From contig DATLNM010000028.1 in assembly GCA_035536775.1 (NCBI GenBank), positions 1 to 64,000 of the forward strand: a stretch of 64,000 nt of DNA, read 5' to 3'. A program made the position numbers and the translations under genes. The stretch comes from DATLNM01 sp035536775. GTDB taxonomy: Bacteria; Actinomycetota; CADDZG01; WHSQ01. Shown one piece after another: positions 8,219 through 16,244 of the stretch; position 1 is the stretch's first letter, and the number at the start of each line of letters is the position of its first letter. The notes beneath the pieces are model-generated. The model saw nothing but the letters and a program-made list of their open reading frames with translations. It was not told the DNA's origin and did no database searches.

Positions 8219-9024
8219 GGCTGCCGCGCGCCCTGACGATCGCGGGCTCGGATTCCGGGGGTGGAGCCGGTATCCAGACGGACCTCAAGGTCTTCTTTGC
8301 CCTGGGCTGCCACGGCACGAGCGCCATCACCGCGGTAACCGCGCAAAACACCACCGCGGTGCTGGAGGTAATGGAGATGCCGCCGGCGTTGGTCAAGGCT
8401 CAGATCGACGCAGTTGTCGATGACATCGGCTTCGACGCAGCGAAGACGGGGATGCTCGGCTCGCCTGGGATCGTGGAGAGCGTCGTAGTTGCGATCCAAG
8501 AGCACGACATATCGCCATTGGTGGTCGATCCCGTCGCGCTCTCGAAGCACGGCGACGAGCTCATCGCCCCCGCCGCGGTTGCCGTGATGACAACCGAGTT
8601 GCTGCCGCTGGCGACGATCGTGACGCCCAACGTGCCCGAGGCCGAGATGCTGTCCGGGATCGAGATCAGCGACGAGAACGACATGCGTGAAGCCGCCATC
8701 CGGATCCTTGCGATGGGCCCAGGGGCCGTGTTGGTGAAAGGCGGTCATCTCGAGGGTGGTACCGCGAGCGATCTCCTACTAGACGGCAACGGGTTCGAGA
8801 GTTTCGAAGGCCCGCGCTGGGCGACGAAAGACACCCACGGCACGGGATGCGCGCTGTCGGCGGCGATCACCTCGCGTCTTGCACACGGCGACACGCTGCA
8901 CGAAGCGGTCGGCTACGCGAAGGGTTTCATCTCCGGCGCGATCGAGCGGTCCTTGCGGCTGGGAGCGGGGCACGGCCCCGTCAACCCCGGTTGGCAATGG
9001 GTCAACGCAAGACGCGGCGCCTAG
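8191..9024 (+). CDS. thiD: Hydroxymethylpyrimidine/phosphomethylpyrimidine kinase
   Basis: About 277 residues. ThiD makes HMP-PP, the pyrimidine half of thiamine, by two phosphorylations. Seen: LTIAGSDSGGGAGIQ at the N-terminus, TAVTAQNTT, AAKTGMLGS, VDPVALSKHGD (often VDPVMVAKSG in relatives), TPNVPEAEML, LVKGGHL and the catalytic DTHGTGC block. The GTG at 8191 has a strong AGGAGG site inside the end of thiL; an ATG at 8215 overlaps the thiL stop as ATGA and is an equally reasonable start. The 3' end overlaps the convergent DUF3618 gene by 23 bases. Confidence 0.93.
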   Translation: MAALPQPVMRLPRALTIAGSDSGGGAGIQTDLKVFFALGCHGTSAITAVTAQNTTAVLEVMEMPPALVKAQIDAVVDDIGFDAAKTGMLGSPGIVESVVVAIQEHDISPLVVDPVALSKHGDELIAPAAVAVMTTELLPLATIVTPNVPEAEMLSGIEISDENDMREAAIRILAMGPGAVLVKGGHLEGGTASDLLLDGNGFESFEGPRWATKDTHGTGCALSAAITSRLAHGDTLHEAVGYAKGFISGAIERSLRLGAGHGPVNPGWQWVNARRGA

Positions 9025-9196
9025 CGATCAGGCCGACAACCAGCAGACCAGCGACGGCAAGCGCGGCGATGGCCAGCTTCTTGCCGACCTCACCCGCCTC
9101 GACCTTGGCGCGATCGACCAGCTCGTCGACCTTACGCGCGAGCTCCTCACGCGTCTCTTCGATCTCTCCCATAGTGCGATCGGTGTTCTCGCTCAT
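9002..9196 (-). CDS. DUF3618-type small membrane protein
   Basis: 64 residues: an acidic amphipathic helix (GEIEETREELARKVDELVDRAK) followed by one membrane segment (LAIAALAVAGLLVVGLIA) and a basic RRR tail. This is the form of DUF3618 proteins, tail-anchored membrane proteins of unknown role. It is the last gene of a three-gene run with the Holin-X and YihY genes and starts three bases after the Holin-X stop, so it probably works in the same envelope function. Confidence 0.7.
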   Translation of the reverse strand: MSENTDRTMGEIEETREELARKVDELVDRAKVEAGEVGKKLAIAALAVAGLLVVGLIARRRVLR

Positions 9197-9199
9197 CGT

Positions 9200-9631
9200 C
9201 TAACCACGCCTTCCGAGGCTCTTCGCCATCTCGACATCCTCTTTGATCGACTGTTTGGTGAGCTCGGCCGAGATCGGCGCCGAAAGCTTCTTCTTGGCTA
9301 TCAAAGCTCCTCCGGCCCCGATCGCGAGGAGAACCACGGCCGTCGCGATGTCGGCGAGCCACGTCCACATGAATGTGTCGAAACCATCTCGGATCGCGAG
9401 AAGCAGGAAGATCAGTGCGAAGAAACCAAGGGCGCCTGCGATCCCGATGATCACCGCGCCTTTGACTTTCTCGGCGACAGCCTCCCCGACCTCTTGCTTC
9501 GCGAGTTGGATCTCCATCCGTATGAGGCTCGAGAGGTCCTCGGTAACTTCCTTCATGAGCTGGCCTGCGGATTTATCCGAGGTCTGCCCGTTGCCCCGAT
9601 AGAAGTCCTCGGTGGTCGGTGGTCGGTCCAT
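9200..9631 (-). CDS. Phage holin family (actinobacterial Holin-X, DUF1469) membrane protein
   Basis: 143 residues: a soluble N-terminal helix region (LSSLIRMEIQLAKQEVGEAV), two membrane segments (VIIGIAGALGFFALIFLLLAI and ADIATAVVLLAIGAGGALIA) and a basic C-terminus. The pattern fits the PF07332-type family, which despite its name is usually a chromosomal envelope protein. The ATG overlaps the stop codon of the YihY gene (TGATG), so the genes are coupled. No lysis genes are near, so a phage role is unlikely. Confidence 0.75.
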   Translation of the reverse strand: MDRPPTTEDFYRGNGQTSDKSAGQLMKEVTEDLSSLIRMEIQLAKQEVGEAVAEKVKGAVIIGIAGALGFFALIFLLLAIRDGFDTFMWTWLADIATAVVLLAIGAGGALIAKKKLSAPISAELTKQSIKEDVEMAKSLGRRG

Positions 9632-10533
9632 CAGCGGTCCTCCTTGTCCTGCTGAGAAGATTGCCTAGTAACGCGCCGTTCCGCAAGCGCAGCGTTGACC
9701 TCGGCCGACATGAGCGTGATCTGAGAGATCAGATAGCTCGCCACCAGAAGCCCAGCGGCGGCCGCAAAGGTCCCGAAGGTGTCGTTGCGCATGGTTTCAC
9801 CACGAGCAAGGTATGCGCTCCCGAAGAACTTCAGGGCCTCGAAGCAGACGGCCGCGACGATGGCGCCCGGGAGCGCCTCTCTCCATGCGATTGTCTTGCC
9901 GGGCAGAACTTTGAACGCCGTCGCGAATATGAACGTGCTGACGACGAGCCCGGCGGCGATCCCGAGCAGTGGGACCAAGAGGGTGTTGTCTCCGGCCGCG
10001 AACCCGGCCCCCGCGCTGAGACCGATCGACAGGATCCCTGCCGACCCGAAGATCCCCAGCCACATCAACGCCTTCAGCCGCTTCTGGAAGAAGTTCGGTT
10101 CGTCGGAGACTCGATACACCTTGTTCAGAGCGTGCTGCAGGGCGATGATCGCCCCCGTCCCCGCGTAGAGCGCCATCGCTGCTCCGGTGAGCGCGAGCGA
10201 TCCCTTGTTGGTCTCGATGATCTTCAGCCCGTTGGGGCTAAGGACGTCGCGCAGCAGGGGGATGGCATCGATGCTGCTGGTCAAGAGCCTCCCCCGCAGC
10301 TCCTCGTTGCCCTGGGTGATCCACCCCATGATCGAAGCGCCGAACAGGAGCAGGGGGAAGATCGAAAAGAACGTGTAGTAGGTCAGCGCGGCGGCATACG
10401 ACCCGCCGTCGTCGGCTGAATAGCGCTTGAACGTGCGCACCGCGATGTCCACAAAGCTGTGATCGGCGCGCGCGACCTCGACCCGCATCTTGGCGCGCGT
10501 AGCCACCGAACCGATGTTCATCACGGCCAGCAT
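9631..10533 (-). CDS. YihY/BrkB family inner-membrane protein
   Basis: 300 residues with about six membrane segments. The family hallmark AALTYYTFFSIFPLLLF follows a cytoplasmic N-terminus, then YAGTGAIIALQHALNKVYRV and a C-terminal helix with VNAALAERR. Members were once called RNase BN by mistake; the role is still unsettled and is thought to lie in envelope transport. The gene leads the run with Holin-X and DUF3618. The start could also be the ATG four codons downstream (10521). Confidence 0.85.
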   Translation of the reverse strand: MLAVMNIGSVATRAKMRVEVARADHSFVDIAVRTFKRYSADDGGSYAAALTYYTFFSIFPLLLFGASIMGWITQGNEELRGRLLTSSIDAIPLLRDVLSPNGLKIIETNKGSLALTGAAMALYAGTGAIIALQHALNKVYRVSDEPNFFQKRLKALMWLGIFGSAGILSIGLSAGAGFAAGDNTLLVPLLGIAAGLVVSTFIFATAFKVLPGKTIAWREALPGAIVAAVCFEALKFFGSAYLARGETMRNDTFGTFAAAAGLLVASYLISQITLMSAEVNAALAERRVTRQSSQQDKEDR

Positions 10534-10623
10534 CTACCCCAATCGCATCTTTGAGTATCCGGACCGCACGCAGGCATGACCCCAGAGGGTTCTGAAGACG
10601 GGCGGGCTGAGCCGGAAAGGGGG

Positions 10624-10833
10624 CTAGCTAGGGGTCGAGGGCAGGCCCGGCCTGGTGATCTTGTTGGCCTTGAGGCACTTGGTGCACACGGCGAGGCGCT
10701 TGGGAGCGCCGTTCACGACCACCCGCATCTTGTGGACGTTGGGGTTCCAACGACGACGGGTGCGCCGGTGAGAGTGCGAGATGTTGTTCCCGAACCCGGG
10801 CGCCTTCCCGCAGATGTCACATACAGATGCCAT
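10624..10833 (-). CDS. rpmB: 50S ribosomal protein L28 (bL28)
   Basis: 69 residues from the ATG at 10833, the usual start (MASVCDICGKAPGFG), behind AAGGGA. The frame continues upstream but that part is not family-like. The zinc-binding form is present, with CDIC near the N-terminus and CTKC near residue 52, between which lie NNISHSHRRTRRRWNPN. The gene is divergent from recG, with separate promoter elements in the 90-base spacer. Confidence 0.95.
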   Translation of the reverse strand: MASVCDICGKAPGFGNNISHSHRRTRRRWNPNVHKMRVVVNGAPKRLAVCTKCLKANKITRPGLPSTPS

Positions 10834-10889
10834 AACCGTTCCCTTGATAGTGCCTGGAGGGCCGACTGAACCGGCCATAGAAGGTCCAG

Positions 10890-10895
10890 AGAATA
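10890..10895 (-). promoter_or_regulatory. Candidate -10 (TATTCT) of rpmB
   Basis: Minus-strand TATTCT at 10895-10890 gives a leader of about 50 bases before the rpmB ATG at 10833. It lies 15 bases from the divergent recG element. Confidence 0.35.
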
Positions 10896-10909
10896 CCAGC
10901 CCTGCTGGC

Positions 10910-10915
10910 TAGGCT
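10910..10915 (+). promoter_or_regulatory. Candidate -10 (TAGGCT) of recG, near-leaderless
   Basis: TAGGCT ends eight bases before the recG ATG (10924). Transcription would start at or just before the ATG, and no ribosome site is present in the gap GACGATCG. Confidence 0.4.
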
Positions 10916-10923
10916 GACGATCG

Positions 10924-13146
10924 ATGCCTGAGACTGTTTCTGCCCGATCCCGAGGGCTGGAGCTGTTCGCCCCACGCCGACGTGGGGCGGTGCTGCGCGT
11001 CTCGATCCCTCGAGTCGACGCCCTCGCCAAGCTGGGCATCGAGTCGGTCCAGGATCTGCTCCAGCACTATCCCCGCTACCACGTCGATCGGACCCAGCTG
11101 CGGACCGTGAACGAGATCGTTCGCGGCGCAACCGCGACCGAGGGGGAAGAGGTCCAGGTCCTCGCGCGGGTGGTGAAGATGGGCCGTCCGATCCCGATGC
11201 GATCGAAGAAGCCCGGAGCGCGCCGCACGATGATCAAGGCCACGATCGGCGACGAGACCGGGACCATCGAAGTCACGTGGTTCAACCAGGATTGGATCGC
11301 GCGTGCCCTCGCCGTGGGGACCGAGGCCTTCTTCTACGGAAAGCTGCGCTCGTGGAAGGGCAAGGTCCAGATGACGGCGCCGCGGTTCGAGCCCGTAAAG
11401 ACCGGCAAGGAGCCGTTCAACGTCGGCCGGATCATCCCTATCTATCCCGCTACTGCAGAGCTGACCAGCGACACGTTGAGACGCATCATGTGGGACGCGC
11501 TTCAACACGTTGGCCCGTTAATGGATCCGTTGCCCGAAGCGATCCGGCGCGCCGAGGGCCTCATGACCCGCACCGAAGCGATCCGCGCGATCCACTTCCC
11601 CGACGCTAAGGAAGACGTCATCCAGGCGCGCCGCCGGATCGTCTTCGACGAGCTCCTGACCCTGCAGCTCGGACTCGTCTACCGGAAGCTCAAACTCGAG
11701 CGCACGGTGCAGGGGATCGCGCACGGGAAACCCGCGGCGGACTCCCTCGCGGAGACGTTCGTCGCGGAACTCCCCTTCAAGCTGACCGGTGCCCAACGCA
11801 CCGCGTGCGACGAGGTCGCAGGCGACATGACCAAGACGTTTCCCATGCATCGTCTGCTCGAAGGGGAGGTGGGCTCCGGCAAGACTGTGGTTGCGGTCTA
11901 CGCCTGTCTGGTCGCGGTCGAAGGCGGCTTCCAGGCGGCATTCATGGCTCCGACCGAGGTGCTCGCGGAGCAGCACTACCTCACGGTCACCGAGTTGCTC
12001 GATCGGGCGTTCGGCGCGGCCGAAGCCAAGAACCTCTTCGCCGGTGTGTCGCGGCGACCCGTCGCCCGGTTGCTGACCGGTTCAACGGCCGCGACCGCGC
12101 GCTCTGCGACCTTGGATGAGGTTGCGTCCGGCGAGGTCGACGTCCTCATCGGAACGCACGCGCTGATACAAGAAGGAGTGTCATTCGCTCGCCTCGGAGT
12201 CGCTGTGGTGGACGAGCAGCATCGCTTCGGCGTCCATCAGCGCAAGAGCTTGCGCGAGAAGGGCGAGGTGGGGGAGCCCGACATCTTGGTCATGACCGCG
12301 ACCCCGATACCGAGGACCCTTGCGGTGACGGTCTACGGGGACCTCGACGTCTCGATCCTCGATGAGTTGCCGAAGGGCCGCATGCCCGTGCAGACGTCGA
12401 TAGCGGTGGGCGAAGACGCGCGCGACAAGGCTTACGACCTGATCCGCGACGAGGTCGCGCAAGGCCGGCAAGCCTTCGTCGTGTACGCGTTGCGCGAGGA
12501 GTCTGCAAAGGTCGAGCTGCGCAGCGCCAAGGCCGAGGCAACGCGACTGCGGGAGGAGGTCTTCCCGGATCTGCGCGTTGGCCTGGTGCACGGCGACATG
12601 AAGAGCGCCGACAAGGAATCAACGATGGCTTCATTCCGGGACGGAGCGATCGATGTTCTTGTTGCAACGACTGTCATCGAGGTCGGCGTCGACGTTCCCA
12701 ACGCGACGGTGATGCTCATCGAAAGTGCCGAGCGCTTCGGTCTCGCGCAACTCCACCAGCTCCGGGGTCGTGTCGGGCGAGGGGCGTACGCGTCCCATTG
12801 CATCCTCGCGACCGACCTAGCGCTCGATGACAGCTCGCCGACGGACAAGGTCGCGGCGGAGCGCCTCAGCGCGGTCGCCGCGACGCGAGATGGCTTCGAG
12901 CTCGCGATGACGGACCTGGGCCAACGCGGGGAGGGCCAGCTTTTCGGCGCGCGTCAGTCGGGGATGCCGCAACTCAAGATGGTCCGTGTGCTCAAGCACC
13001 AAGCGGAGATCAAGCGCACGCGTGACCTCGCGATGCGGATGCTCGAAGACGACCCCGAGCTGAGGGCGTATGAGCACGAGCAGTTGCGCGGCGAGATGTT
13101 CGACCGGTTCCCCGAGCAGGCGCTCGACGTCGTCCAATCCGGCTAG
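10924..13146 (+). CDS. recG: ATP-dependent DNA helicase RecG
   Basis: 740 residues, typical length. RecG reverses stalled replication forks and branch-migrates Holliday junctions. The N-terminal wedge/OB domain is followed by helicase motifs: GEVGSGKT (Walker A) near residue 318, APTEVLAEQH, DEQHRFGVHQR (DExH), MTATPIPRTLA, then VATTVIEVGVDVPNATVM and the RGRVGRG motif. The start is the ATG directly after TAGGCT. The last codons overlap the left arm of the arsR operator. Confidence 0.95.
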   Translation: MPETVSARSRGLELFAPRRRGAVLRVSIPRVDALAKLGIESVQDLLQHYPRYHVDRTQLRTVNEIVRGATATEGEEVQVLARVVKMGRPIPMRSKKPGARRTMIKATIGDETGTIEVTWFNQDWIARALAVGTEAFFYGKLRSWKGKVQMTAPRFEPVKTGKEPFNVGRIIPIYPATAELTSDTLRRIMWDALQHVGPLMDPLPEAIRRAEGLMTRTEAIRAIHFPDAKEDVIQARRRIVFDELLTLQLGLVYRKLKLERTVQGIAHGKPAADSLAETFVAELPFKLTGAQRTACDEVAGDMTKTFPMHRLLEGEVGSGKTVVAVYACLVAVEGGFQAAFMAPTEVLAEQHYLTVTELLDRAFGAAEAKNLFAGVSRRPVARLLTGSTAATARSATLDEVASGEVDVLIGTHALIQEGVSFARLGVAVVDEQHRFGVHQRKSLREKGEVGEPDILVMTATPIPRTLAVTVYGDLDVSILDELPKGRMPVQTSIAVGEDARDKAYDLIRDEVAQGRQAFVVYALREESAKVELRSAKAEATRLREEVFPDLRVGLVHGDMKSADKESTMASFRDGAIDVLVATTVIEVGVDVPNATVMLIESAERFGLAQLHQLRGRVGRGAYASHCILATDLALDDSSPTDKVAAERLSAVAATRDGFELAMTDLGQRGEGQLFGARQSGMPQLKMVRVLKHQAEIKRTRDLAMRMLEDDPELRAYEHEQLRGEMFDRFPEQALDVVQSG

Positions 13147-13192
13147 ATAGATAGCTGTCTATATTGACAACTGTCTATCTAGCTCCTACCCT
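13143..13192 (+). promoter_or_regulatory. arsR operator and leaderless promoter
   Basis: An inverted repeat has arms CTAGATAGATAG (13143-13154) and CTGTCTATCTAG (13171-13182), matching at 11 of 12 positions. The octamer CTGTCTAT also occurs as a direct repeat (13155-13162, 13171-13178). Within and after it lie a consensus -35 TTGACA (13164-13169), a 17-base spacer and a -10 TACCCT (13187-13192), six bases before the arsR ATG. ArsR bound here would cover the -35. The left arm overlaps the recG stop codon. Confidence 0.7.
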
Positions 13193-13198
13193 TGGCCC

Positions 13199-13573
13199 AT
13201 GGGTAAGACACTGATCGCCGAGGTATCGGATGCCTCCGACGTCTCTTTGGCTTGTTGCGCGCCACTGGGCGCGCCGGACATCTCCGACGACGAGGCCGAG
13301 GCGACCGCCGCCGCGTTCAAGGCCCTCTCCGACCCCCACCGGGTCCGCATCGTCAACTGCATCGCCCGTGCGGGCGCGCTGTGCGTATGCGAACTGCCGG
13401 GCGTCCTCGGCGTGACGCAGCCCACCGTGAGCTTCCATCTGAAGAAACTGGTCGCCGCCGGCCTGCTCCGACGAGAGCAGCGTGGGACGTGGGCCTACTA
13501 CTCGATAGACGAGGCCGCGGCAGCGCGGCTCGCGTGGATCGTCAACCTAACTACCGACAAGGAGAGGCCATGA
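13199..13573 (+). CDS. arsR: ArsR/SmtB family metalloregulator
   Basis: 124 residues with a winged helix: AFKALSDPHRVRIVNCI, CELPGVLGVTQPTVSFHLKKLVAAGLL (recognition helix), then RREQRGTWAYYSID (wing). Cysteines that could bind As(III) are the N-terminal CC pair (SLACCAP, about residue 20) and the LCVCEL pair at the start of the third helix, the position used by classical ArsR. It would repress its own promoter until arsenite binds. ATG is at the predicted transcription start, so the mRNA is leaderless. It overlaps arsM by ATGA. Confidence 0.88.
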   Translation: MGKTLIAEVSDASDVSLACCAPLGAPDISDDEAEATAAAFKALSDPHRVRIVNCIARAGALCVCELPGVLGVTQPTVSFHLKKLVAAGLLRREQRGTWAYYSIDEAAAARLAWIVNLTTDKERP

Positions 13574-14352
13574 GCGATGTGAGATCCGAAGTGCGCGACC
13601 GCTACGCGGAGGCTGCGAAGGCTGTTACCGAGGGTGGACCGAGCGCCGCCCTCGAGTCGAACGTGTCGTGCTGCGGAACGAACGAAGCCGACGGTTGCTG
13701 TGGGGGCGAGGTCGTATTCGGCGCCGGGCTGTACACGGGCACCGACGTCAAGATCCTTCCGGACGAGGCGGTTCTGGCGAGCCTCGGCTGCGGTAACCCC
13801 CTCGCGGTCGCGGAGCTGAACGAGGGTGAGACCGTCCTCGACCTCGGTTCCGGCGGCGGGATCGACGTCCTTCTCTCGGCCCAGAGGGTGGGCCCATCGG
13901 GCAAGGCGTATGGCCTCGATATGACCGAGGAGATGCTCGAGCTCGCGCGCGCCAACGCAACAAAGGCGGGCGCGATGAACGTCGAGTTCCTAAAAGGTTT
14001 CATCGAGGACGTCCCGCTTCCGGACGCGACGGTCGACGTGATCATCTCGAATTGCGTGATCAATCTCTCGGTCGACAAGCCGGCAGTCTTCCGCGAGATG
14101 GGTCGCGTCCTCCGTCCTGGTGGTCGTATCGGCATCACCGATGTCGTCGCAGCAGACGAGCTGTCCGTCGAAGAGCGCGCCGAGCGAGGGAGCTACGTCG
14201 GCTGCATCGCGGGGGCGCTGTCCTTCACTGAGTACGAGCAAGGCCTCGCAGAAGCAGGCTTTCAGGACGTCTCGGTGACCCCCACCCACGATGTCGCCGA
14301 GGGGATGTTCTCCGCCGTCGTTCGCGCGAGGAGACCGGAAGCTCTGGCCTGA
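13570..14352 (+). CDS. arsM: Arsenite S-adenosylmethionine methyltransferase
   Basis: 260 residues. ArsM methylates As(III) using S-adenosylmethionine. The SAM-binding block VLDLGSGGGIDVLLSA is near residue 93, with GLDMTEEML after it. Conserved cysteines used for arsenite are visible in the N-terminal SCCG and DGCCGG segments, in SNCVINL and in YVGCIAGA. The gene is coupled to arsR (ATGA, with AGGAGAGG before the ATG), so it is expressed as a two-gene detoxification unit. No arsenite efflux pump or arsenate reductase is present next to it. Confidence 0.93.
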   Translation: MSDVRSEVRDRYAEAAKAVTEGGPSAALESNVSCCGTNEADGCCGGEVVFGAGLYTGTDVKILPDEAVLASLGCGNPLAVAELNEGETVLDLGSGGGIDVLLSAQRVGPSGKAYGLDMTEEMLELARANATKAGAMNVEFLKGFIEDVPLPDATVDVIISNCVINLSVDKPAVFREMGRVLRPGGRIGITDVVAADELSVEERAERGSYVGCIAGALSFTEYEQGLAEAGFQDVSVTPTHDVAEGMFSAVVRARRPEALA

Positions 14353-14354
14353 AC

Positions 14355-14387
14355 CCGGGGGTCCCGGCAGGAGGAAGGGGGCCCCGG
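14355..14387 (+). terminator. Possible terminator hairpin after arsM
   Basis: CCGGGG (14355-14360) can pair with CCCCGG (14382-14387) across a loop of about 21 bases that can pair further, and the stretch after it becomes T-rich before running into the rsmD -10 element. There is no clean U-tract, so confidence is low. Confidence 0.25.
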
Positions 14388-14399
14388 AGCCTGGTTTGT

Positions 14400-14405
14400 T
14401 ACCTT
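14400..14405 (+). promoter_or_regulatory. -10 element (TACCTT) of a leaderless rsmD transcript
   Basis: TACCTT is followed by exactly six bases (TTAGGG) and the rsmD ATG at 14412. Confidence 0.45.
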
Positions 14406-14411
14406 TTAGGG

Positions 14412-14963
14412 ATGCGAGTCATAGCCGGCAAGGCAAAGGGTCATCGCCTCAAGTCCCCAGGGCTCGGTACTCGGCCCATGACGGACAGGATGAAAGAGTC
14501 CGTCTTCTCTCACCTAGGTGAGTTCAAGGGCATGAAGGTCCTAGACCTCTACGCCGGGTCGGGATCGCTAGGACTCGAGGCTTTGTCTCGTGGCGCGACA
14601 TCCGCGGTGTTCGTGGAGAACGCTCGTGACGCCATCGTGAAGCTCGAGCAGAACATCGAAACCACGAAGCTCAAGGCCAAGTCATCGGTGACGTGGGCCG
14701 ACGTGAAGTCGACTCTTCGTTTCGGAGCCGAACAGCGCTTCGACCGAGTATTCGTCGACCCGCCCTACTCGATGTCCGTCGCCGCGGTGCGCGAAGACCT
14801 CGAATCGATCGTGATGGGGGGTTTCCTCGCCGACGATGGATTGGTCATCGTTCATCGACCGGCCAAGGAGTCGCAGCTGAAACCGCTCGGCCTCAAGCTC
14901 GAGTGGGAGCAGGACTACGGCCAATCCCGCATCGTGATCTTCGCCCACCTCGACGAGGAGTAG
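14412..14963 (+). CDS. rsmD: 16S rRNA (guanine(966)-N(2))-methyltransferase RsmD
   Basis: 183 residues. RsmD methylates G966 of 16S rRNA in the small subunit. Landmarks: MRVIAGKAKGHRLKSPGLGTRPMTDRMKESVFSHLG at the N-terminus, shown here as family-typical, the SAM motif VLDLYAGSGSLGLEALSRGA and the catalytic FVDPPYS (NPPY-like) block near residue 117. The ATG sits six bases after a -10 hexamer. It is followed closely by coaD, as in mycobacteria. Confidence 0.93.
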   Translation: MRVIAGKAKGHRLKSPGLGTRPMTDRMKESVFSHLGEFKGMKVLDLYAGSGSLGLEALSRGATSAVFVENARDAIVKLEQNIETTKLKAKSSVTWADVKSTLRFGAEQRFDRVFVDPPYSMSVAAVREDLESIVMGGFLADDGLVIVHRPAKESQLKPLGLKLEWEQDYGQSRIVIFAHLDEE

Positions 14964-14967
14964 GTCT

Positions 14968-15444
14968 CTGGCCAACGCCATGTGCCCGGGGTCCTTCGAC
15001 CCGCCAACCAACGGGCACATCGACGTCATCGAGCGAGCGGCTCGTTACTTCGACCGGGTGGTCGTCGCCATCATCGCGAACCCCTCGAAACAGCCGTTGT
15101 TCTCGCTGGAGGAGCGCGCCGAGATGCTCAAAGAGGCGCTCGCCCATGTCGAGGACATCGAGATCGCGTCGTTCGACGGCCTTGTCGTCGACTTCGCCAG
15201 GAGCCGGGGCCTCGAGCTCATCGTCAAGGGCCTGCGGGCGGTGAGCGACTTCGAGTACGAGCTCCAGATGGCCGGGATGAACGAGGCGCTGTCACCCGGC
15301 CTCGACACGGTGTTCGTGACGGCCAAGCCCGAGTGGGCGTTCCTCTCGTCGAGCCTCGTCAAAGAGGTCGCCAAGTACGGCGGCCAGATCGAAGGGCTCG
15401 TGCCGCCCAACGTCTCCGAGGCCCTCAAGAACCGCTTCAGCTAG
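14968..15444 (+). CDS. coaD: Phosphopantetheine adenylyltransferase, probable CTG start
   Basis: 158 residues from CTG 14968; the first ATG (14980) would begin inside the first beta strand (MCPGSFDPP), while the CTG gives four more residues and lies just after GAGGAGTAGG at the rsmD stop. CoaD adenylates 4'-phosphopantetheine in coenzyme A synthesis. Seen: the nucleotidyltransferase motif GSFDPPTNGHIDVI (TxGH), VVVAIIANPSKQPLF, IVKGLRAVSDFEYELQMAGMN and the C-terminal FLSSSLVKEVA motif. The ATG start cannot be excluded. Confidence 0.92.
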   Translation: MANAMCPGSFDPPTNGHIDVIERAARYFDRVVVAIIANPSKQPLFSLEERAEMLKEALAHVEDIEIASFDGLVVDFARSRGLELIVKGLRAVSDFEYELQMAGMNEALSPGLDTVFVTAKPEWAFLSSSLVKEVAKYGGQIEGLVPPNVSEALKNRFS

Positions 15445-15580
15445 CTCAAGAGGGGCCTCGAGGCAGGACGGGGGGCTCCATCTGTCGTATCGTGAGCCAT
15501 CGCGGAATTCCAAGGGCCTAAGTAGGGGGCCGATCACGAAGTGCGTCCCGGGGGACGCGCCGAATACGAAGGGGTGGTCA

Positions 15581-16114
15581 ATGGATCTCATCGAGCGGAT
15601 CGACGAGATGCAGGTGCTGATCGAGGAAGCGAAGTCCGTTCCTCTATCGAGCAGCGTCGTCATCAACCGGGAAGATTTCCTGGATGTCCTCGCCCAGATG
15701 AAGGAAGAGGTTCCCGAGGAGATCCGCCAGGCCCGCTGGATGTCCAGAGACCGCGACGAGCTTCTCGAGCGCGCTCGCAAAGAAGCCGAGCGCATCGTCC
15801 TCGAAGCTCGCGAGCAGCGTGATCGCCTTCTTTCGCGCACCGAGATCGTCCACGCCGCCGAGCGTGAAGCCGAGCGGATCCTCGACGACGCCGGGCAGCG
15901 TGCCACCCGCCTGCGCCTCGAGGCGGAGGACTACATCGACCAAAAGCTGGCCGCGTTCGAGATCCTGCTCCAGAAGACGATCACCACGGTCGGCCGGGGC
16001 CGCGAGCAGCTACGTGGCTCGACGCCCCAGACCGCCGCGGTCAACGTCTCCGAGCAGTTCAGCACGAGCGGCATCCCGTTCGACGCCGCGGATTTCGTGA
16101 CCCAGTCCTCCTAG
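15581..16114 (+). CDS. DivIVA-like coiled-coil protein, SepIVA type
   Basis: 177 residues. The N-terminus MDLIERIDEMQVLIEEAK resembles DivIVA/SepIVA proteins, and residues about 45-135 form a highly charged coiled coil (ARKEAERIVLEAREQRDRLL, AEREAERILDDAGQRATRL). The C-terminal 40 residues are low-complexity. In mycobacteria the gene between coaD and the DUF177/rnc cluster encodes SepIVA, a septation factor, and this gene has the same setting. A role in cell division or envelope placement is inferred from homology and synteny. The start ATG follows GAAGGGG. Confidence 0.7.
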   Translation: MDLIERIDEMQVLIEEAKSVPLSSSVVINREDFLDVLAQMKEEVPEEIRQARWMSRDRDELLERARKEAERIVLEAREQRDRLLSRTEIVHAAEREAERILDDAGQRATRLRLEAEDYIDQKLAAFEILLQKTITTVGRGREQLRGSTPQTAAVNVSEQFSTSGIPFDAADFVTQSS

Positions 16115-16163
16115 CCGGCGGCCCTGGATAGGGCTGGAAGAACCTGGGAATTAAGCCTCCTCT

Positions 16164-16171
16164 GGTATGAT
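16164..16171 (+). promoter_or_regulatory. Extended -10 (TGGTATGAT) for the DUF177-rpmF-rnc operon
   Basis: TATGAT at 16166-16171 preceded by TG with one base between gives an extended -10. Transcription would start near 16178 and leave a 65-base leader before the GTG at 16245. The same extended form occurs before rpsP. Confidence 0.45.
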
Positions 16172-16244
16172 CTCGGTCCTGCGGCGCCATTAGGCGTGCA
16201 GGCATCTGTCCCGGCCCAGAGCCTCAGAAGAGTAGGTAACGCGC

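Noticed and set aside
9200..9631. Possible prophage lysis gene because of the holin name
   Set aside because: The family is chromosomal in actinobacteria, the neighbours are YihY and DUF3618, and no phage gene is nearby.
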